Below are positions 7,077 through 10,525 of a DNA stretch of 10,525 nucleotides, in pieces. Position numbers and translations under genes: made by a program. The DNA is from Pseudomonadota bacterium (lineage in GTDB: Bacteria; Myxococcota_A; Polyangia; Polyangiales; Polyangiaceae): the NCBI GenBank assembly GCA_023402175.1, contig JAEXCN010000412.1, positions 1 to 10,525 on the forward strand. Direction: 5' to 3'. The notes below the pieces were generated by a model. The model made no database searches and was not told where the DNA came from. It was given only the letters and a program-made list of their open reading frames with translations. Each line of letters begins with the position of its first letter. The stretch's first letter is position 1.

Positions 7077-7490
7077 CTACCGAGCTCGGGCCTGTCGGCG
7101 CTCACGCAGGGCGAAGAGCCAGCGGGCGAGCCGACACGCCGGACCGCGAACGAGGGCGTAAGGGACGAGCGCGAGAAGCGATGCCGTGACCACGAGCTCG
7201 AGGAGGAAGACGGCGTCGTGAACCAAGACCTGGTAGACGAAGTCGAGTGCGGCCGCGACGACGAAGACCTTGCCGATGTCACGCCACGCTTGGCGCACGC
7301 GCGCACGTCTGTTCTCGCGTGAGTGCAAGAGTGCTGCGAGGAACGGCGGCTCGCCGGCGCGCGCGTCCCGGATGCCCGCACGCAGGGCGAGCAGCGTGGC
7401 CACCGTCGGCTGGACGATGAACCGGAAGTGCATCGGTCCGTCGAGTCGAGCGAACAGATTCACCAAGCCGCGGCGGATGGCCTCGTCCAT
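7077..7490 (-). CDS. Small conserved membrane protein of unknown function
   Basis: Seen: 137 aa, ATG at 7490 with GGAG six bases upstream. An N-terminal part with MHFRFIVQPTVATLLALRAG (20-39) may form an amphipathic or re-entrant helix. It is followed by a charged loop and WRDIGKVF, then two clear membrane helices (about 72-92 and 94-114) and a basic C-terminus. The pattern resembles a family of about 130-residue proteobacterial proteins of unknown function with a similar QPT...RAG...DIGKVF...YQ layout; this is recollection, not a search result. The basic tail suggests an inner-membrane protein with a cytoplasmic C-terminus. It follows the DUF1993 gene after 155 bases and precedes the broken gene at 7010 by 66 bases, so it may share their transcript. 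Confidence 0.75.
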   Translation of the reverse strand: MDEAIRRGLVNLFARLDGPMHFRFIVQPTVATLLALRAGIRDARAGEPPFLAALLHSRENRRARVRQAWRDIGKVFVVAAALDFVYQVLVHDAVFLLELVVTASLLALVPYALVRGPACRLARWLFALRERRQARAR

Positions 7491-7645
7491 GACGTGCTCC
7501 GAGTTGCGGCGACATCACGCACGAACCGTGCACCGCCCATGCGTCGGGCGTCCGGCGCCAGGGCGACTCGCTCAGGGGACCATCGATCGAGCTCGGCATG
7601 AAGAACGCGCGCACATGAACTCGTCATCGAGTCGCGCGCCGTGGA

Positions 7646-8206
7646 TCAACTCGTCCCCCAGTTGCCCAGGAAGTCACCCATGGTGAGCTCTACGCCTTGG
7701 TTGCGCAAGATGCCGTAGGCGGTGGTCACATGATAGAAAAAGTGGGGGATCGCGAATGCGAGCAGAAACTGGCCGCCGGTGGAGCGCATCGAGCCGCGGC
7801 GGTGCTCGATCACGATCGTTCGATCGAGGCCGACTTCGAGGTCGCCTGGCGCCATCTCTCGGAGATACGCGATCGTCGCATCGAGACGCTGGTGCAAATC
7901 GGCAAAGCTCTTTGCCTCGTTCGCGGCCGGCACCGCTGGCGCACCCTGCAAGTGCGCGATCGCCAACTTGGCTCCCTCCGCGGCCCAGTGGACGTGACCG
8001 GCGAGCGTGTACATGTGCAGATCAGCCGGCGCGGGACTCGCAACGCTGCGCACGAGCCCATCCGCGGAGAGTCTCGCGTCCAGCAACGCAGCTTCACCGC
8101 TGCCACTGGCAGCGGCATGCTCTTCGGCCTTCGCCAACTGCGTTTTCAAATTGATGAGTCCGCGGACGAACACGCCAGCGGATAGATCGTAGACATTCAA
8201 AGACAC
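7646..8206 (-). CDS. DUF1993 family protein
   Basis: Seen: 186 aa from GTG at 8206; no in-frame start lies further upstream within reach, and an AAGG element sits about eight bases before it. The protein opens MSLNVYDLSAGVFVRGLINL, the usual DUF1993 beginning (small polar-aromatic start, then VFVRGL). It carries LLDARLSADGL near residue 40 and ends with FAIPHFFYHVTTAYGILRNQ followed by a GDFLG-type motif. Known: DUF1993 (PF09351) proteins are about 170 residues, predicted all-helical and probably related in fold to DinB-like four-helix bundles. Their biochemical function is not established. No signal peptide, so cytoplasmic. First gene of the minus-strand run and divergent from the small plus-strand ORF at 8334. 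Confidence 0.9.
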   Translation of the reverse strand: MSLNVYDLSAGVFVRGLINLKTQLAKAEEHAAASGSGEAALLDARLSADGLVRSVASPAPADLHMYTLAGHVHWAAEGAKLAIAHLQGAPAVPAANEAKSFADLHQRLDATIAYLREMAPGDLEVGLDRTIVIEHRRGSMRSTGGQFLLAFAIPHFFYHVTTAYGILRNQGVELTMGDFLGNWGTS

Positions 8207-8320
8207 GGCGCAGCCTTCACTTGCTTCATGCTCCCGTCATAACAGCGGCCCGACCGGCGCGGAAATCCACGCGACATTTGCCGCACTGTCCTCGCAGGGA
8301 GCCCGATGCCGACGCGCGAC

Positions 8321-8325
8321 GGAGG
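8321..8325 (+). promoter_or_regulatory. Ribosome binding site supporting the 8334 ORF
   Basis: GGAGG lies eight bases before ATG 8334 and is the main argument that this small frame is translated. Confidence 0.5.
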
Positions 8326-8333
8326 CAGAACCT

Positions 8334-8648
8334 ATGATCGATGCACCAACGGCGTGGTCGACGTGTCGACCGCCGAACGGCAACGCCCGTGTCCCCTCCG
8401 ACCTCGAAGGCGAGGAGTCGACGCGCCACCTGACGACGAGCGAGTTCGCCGAGCTCTTTCCCGTCCATTGCGCGAGCTGGGAACGCGAACCAGGCCAAAG
8501 CGACGGCGACTTCGTTCAGTCGTATCGGCCGCGGGATTGGTGGCTGACGCGGGCGAGCGGCCCGTCTTACCAAGTCCTTCTGCGGCTTTCGATGTGGTCT
8601 GCAAGTAGCTTGAGAAAGCCGCAGGGTTTGGCTTGGACGTCGCGATAG
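8334..8648 (+). CDS. Small hypothetical protein
   Basis: Seen: 104 codons from ATG with GGAGG well placed upstream, ending TAG 8646-8648. By hand count about 83% of codons 13-77 end in G/C, falling at both ends, which fits a real gene core. The protein is Trp-rich, with HLTTSEFAELFPVHCASWER in the middle and SYRPRDWWLTRAS later. No signal peptide, membrane helix or family I recognise. It stops ten bases before the lipoprotein start, and its stop codon forms the first half of a -10-like box. If it is not a gene, 8207-8658 is a 452-base gap containing only the divergent promoter region. Confidence 0.45.
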   Translation: MIDAPTAWSTCRPPNGNARVPSDLEGEESTRHLTTSEFAELFPVHCASWEREPGQSDGDFVQSYRPRDWWLTRASGPSYQVLLRLSMWSASSLRKPQGLAWTSR

Positions 8649-8651
8649 AAT
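8646..8651 (+). promoter_or_regulatory. Candidate -10 box for a leaderless lipoprotein transcript
   Basis: TAGAAT matches five of six bases of TATAAT and ends seven bases before ATG 8659, so transcription could begin at the start codon. No Shine-Dalgarno sequence is present before that ATG, which agrees with a leaderless message. No convincing -35 box is found at 16-18 bases. Confidence 0.35.
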
Positions 8652-8658
8652 CGCTCGC

Positions 8659-10173
8659 ATGCCCCCTCGTGCTCCTGCTCGCCGTTCGCTGGTATCCCTC
8701 GTTGTCCTTGCGTGCGCCGTCATCGCCGCGTGTGTCGGCGAGGATCCGTCGCCGAGCGGAGGAGCGTCGCCCGAGAGCAGCAGCGGCGATCCCGGAAGCT
8801 CGCAGGACGGAGGCGGCGGCTCGCACGACGGCGCGGCCCCGACGAAGGCGCTTGGCGACGGCTGTTCCTCGGCCGGCGAGTGTGAGAGCGGCTTCTGCGC
8901 TGACGGCGTTTGCTGCAACACGGCCTGCAATGGTCAGTGCGAAGCGTGCGCAGGAGCTTCGAAGGGTACCTGCATGCCGGTGACGGGAATCCCCATCGCG
9001 CCGCGCCAACCTTGCGCGGGGGCCGGCACGAGTTGCGCCGGCACATGTGACGGCACGTCGTCGAGCTGCACCTACGTGGCGGCGGGCACCATTTGCGGCG
9101 GCTCGTGCAGCGGAACCTGCGATGGCGCTGGCGCGTGCAGCGACACTGGCTCCGGCTCGTGTCCCAACGGCTTTGCGTGCGAAGCGGCAGGCAAGTGCTT
9201 GACGTCGTGCACGGCCAAGTCGAACTGCCAGCCCAACTTCGATTGCAACCTGACCAGCAACGTGTGTGAACGCATCCCTGAATCTGACTGTTTCGACGGA
9301 GCCGACAATAATGGTGACGGCCTCGCCGACTGCGAAGACCCTACCTGCCTCGGCAGCACGGCCACCTGCGTGCCTGCTGTCGGCGCTGGCGCCGTGATCG
9401 GGACCCTCGTAGATCAGCTGCCTTGCCCCGCGGGCTTCGCCGGGGCCACGCAGTCCCTCTACGACGGCCTCAAGCCTGGCTCCTGCACGGGCTGCGACTG
9501 CAAGACGAAGTGCAACGGCAACTTCTCCGTCTACGGGAGTGCTGGTTGCACGGGAACGTCAACGAGCCTCGGGAGCACGACGGGCGTCAACGGCGACAAG
9601 AGCAACTGCTATGACAACACCGACGCGAACTTTCAGAGCATCAAGATCACGAGCATTGCTCGCAGCGGATGCCAGGGCAGCGGGAGCTCGACTTGGCAGG
9701 CGGCTTCTCCGGCGTGGAACACCAGCAAGGTCTTCTGCAACGTGAGTCGCACGTCCATGACCTGCGGGCAGAACCAGCTCTGCGTGCCCAAAGTTGCGTC
9801 GGGGATCGCCTCCAAGGTTGCCGCGCCCGCCGCCTGCCCGACAGGGTACACCGGTTCGCAAGCGACCTATTACACCAGCTTCTCGAATGGACTTTGCAGC
9901 TCGTGCAGCAGTTGCAACGCCGGCCCGACCTTCAACTGCGCAGCCACTGCTTTCGCCTACACGGACAACAACGCTTGCACCGGCGGCAACAAGTTGACGT
10001 CGGCCAACGTCACGTCCTACTCCAGCTCGTGCAACGATTTCGGCGCCAGCGCGAACGTCAAGTCGATGCAGCTCAATTGGTTCAGCCTGACCGCTGACGA
10101 CTGCACCACCAACGTGCAGATCAGCACTCAACCCGGGCCGATGAACGGTCAGCTCGTCTGCAACACTCCGTGA
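8659..10173 (+). CDS. Secreted cysteine-rich lipoprotein with a duplicated C-terminal module
   Basis: Seen: 504 aa. A lipoprotein signal peptide (basic start, hydrophobic core 11-22, lipobox IAAC with C25; C19 is an alternative) leads into a Gly/Ser/Asp/Pro linker to about residue 65. Next is a cysteine-rich segment beginning DGCSSAGECESGFCADGVCC (67-86), a motif type common in myxobacterial surface lipoproteins, then CFDGADNNGDGLADCEDPTC (211-230), an acidic Asp/Asn loop that probably binds calcium. The rest is two related modules: 256-360 and 393-501. Each opens CPxGxxG, has a Tyr, GxCxxCxxC-like cysteines, a mid CTG, S-x-C-x-D/N with SAN/DAN, and ends with a VFCN/LVCN cysteine. Inferred: anchored to the inner leaflet of the outer membrane or at the surface, disulfide-stabilised, perhaps binding a carbohydrate or protein ligand. 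No enzyme motif or MYXO-CTERM tail. Start: no ribosome site, but it directly precedes the signal peptide. Confidence 0.88.
   Translation: MPPRAPARRSLVSLVVLACAVIAACVGEDPSPSGGASPESSSGDPGSSQDGGGGSHDGAAPTKALGDGCSSAGECESGFCADGVCCNTACNGQCEACAGASKGTCMPVTGIPIAPRQPCAGAGTSCAGTCDGTSSSCTYVAAGTICGGSCSGTCDGAGACSDTGSGSCPNGFACEAAGKCLTSCTAKSNCQPNFDCNLTSNVCERIPESDCFDGADNNGDGLADCEDPTCLGSTATCVPAVGAGAVIGTLVDQLPCPAGFAGATQSLYDGLKPGSCTGCDCKTKCNGNFSVYGSAGCTGTSTSLGSTTGVNGDKSNCYDNTDANFQSIKITSIARSGCQGSGSSTWQAASPAWNTSKVFCNVSRTSMTCGQNQLCVPKVASGIASKVAAPAACPTGYTGSQATYYTSFSNGLCSSCSSCNAGPTFNCAATAFAYTDNNACTGGNKLTSANVTSYSSSCNDFGASANVKSMQLNWFSLTADDCTTNVQISTQPGPMNGQLVCNTP
9424..10161 (+). repeat. Two diverged copies of a cysteine-rich module within the lipoprotein gene
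   Basis: Copy 1 is 9424-9738 (residues 256-360), copy 2 is 9835-10161 (residues 393-501), separated by about 32 residues that include a CxxxxxxC pair. Shared order: CPxGxxG, aromatic, GxCxxC, CTG, SxCxD or SxCxN, D/SAN then S-I/M, a late cysteine, and a final V-C-N or FCN. Identity is low outside the cysteines and glycines, so the duplication is old. Confidence 0.65.
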
Positions 10174-10226
10174 GGCGTGCTGGCGTCGGTTCCCCAGCGG
10201 GTACCCGGCGTCGCACTCGATGTTGG

Positions 10227-10525
10227 TCAGAACAGGTCCGCGGTGACGATGCGGATCCCGGTGGAGAGCCAGAGCGGGATGACGGCGCTGCCCCAGAGGC
10301 CGCCGCCGAACGTGAAGTCGAGCTGGAGATGCTGGTCGAAGATCTGCCGGAAGCCAGCTTGGTACGCACCGCCGGTGCCGAGCGAGTACGGGTCACCGGA
10401 GAAGACTTCGCCCACCAGGTGGAAGTCGAAGAACGTCTCGACCTGAGCGCCGATCCCCCACGTGAGCTTCGCGGGATCGAATTGAGGTGCCGACACCGTC
10501 GTGAGGCCGATGTTCGCGTGGATGA
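10227..10525 (-). CDS. Partial outer-membrane beta-barrel-like protein (C-terminal end)
   Basis: Seen: the frame is open through the right window edge, so only the last 98 or so codons are present; an internal GTG at 10496 is not the start. Alternating polar and aromatic/hydrophobic residues form several likely beta strands, for example VETFFDFHLVGEVFSG, LQLDFTFGGGLWG and IPLWLSTGIRIVT, with short turns, and the protein ends in Phe. Known: a C-terminal Phe on the last strand is typical of outer-membrane barrels recognised by BamA. Inferred: a barrel or barrel-like outer-membrane protein, possibly of the kind annotated as a transporter. It converges with the lipoprotein gene across a 53-base gap. 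Confidence 0.65.
   Translation of the reverse strand, partial: IHANIGLTTVSAPQFDPAKLTWGIGAQVETFFDFHLVGEVFSGDPYSLGTGGAYQAGFRQIFDQHLQLDFTFGGGLWGSAVIPLWLSTGIRIVTADLF

Noticed and set aside
7460..7627. 55-codon minus-strand ORF between the DUF1993 gene and the membrane protein
   Set aside because: It starts 18 bases after the DUF1993 stop and overlaps the next gene by 31 bases, but has no ribosome site and only about 64% G/C at third positions. Another frame of the same bases scores better yet has no start.
8226..8930. Minus-strand frame of 234 codons opposite the lipoprotein start
   Set aside because: Low-complexity Pro/Ser/Arg text, antisense to the clear signal peptide and linker of the lipoprotein.
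10198..10207. Palindrome CGGGTACCCG in the gap between two convergent genes
   Set aside because: Only 10 bases, no loop and no T-run, so it is not a usable terminator.

Overview
The window is a very GC-rich stretch (strong G/C preference at third codon positions) from what looks like a large-genome soil bacterium. A myxobacterium of the Polyangiales type is the best guess. The reasons are a transmembrane Ser/Thr kinase with a Pro/Ala/Glu-rich tail, a cysteine-rich lipoprotein with the CADGVCCN-type motif and a DNNGDG-type acidic motif, and long antisense open frames caused by high GC. This is inference from composition and gene types; there is no rRNA or marker gene to confirm it.

Layout. 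(1) Bases 30-2099 (+) encode a glycosyltransferase family 4 domain fused to a GNAT/FemAB-like acyltransferase domain. It converges with, and overlaps by 44 bp, a PIG-L/LmbE-type zinc deacetylase on the minus strand (2056-2982). Together they suggest a small glycoconjugate-modifying locus (add a sugar, deacetylate, re-acylate) that continues beyond the left edge. (2) Bases 3130-4488 (-) encode a membrane-anchored Hanks-type Ser/Thr protein kinase. Upstream of it is a 440-base stretch with a possible decayed reading frame. (3) A tRNA-Arg(TCG) with encoded CCA lies at 4929-5005 (+). (4) A minus-strand run spans 8206 down to 5115: a DUF1993-family protein, a small two-helix membrane protein, two broken gene remnants, and a flavin-dependent oxidoreductase of the disulfide-reductase fold that lacks the usual redox cysteines and the C-terminal His/Glu pair. 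(5) Divergent from this run, on the plus strand, are a small uncharacterised ORF with a good ribosome site (8334-8648) and a large cysteine-rich lipoprotein (8659-10173) whose C-terminal half is an internal duplication. (6) The right edge cuts a minus-strand gene that resembles an outer-membrane beta-barrel C-terminus.

No CRISPR array, transposase, integrase, phage gene or toxin-antitoxin pair was seen. Nothing here is clearly a new system. The items most worth a second look are the duplicated cysteine-rich module of the lipoprotein, the cysteine-less oxidoreductase beside two gene remnants, and the GT4-acyltransferase fusion overlapping a PIG-L deacetylase.
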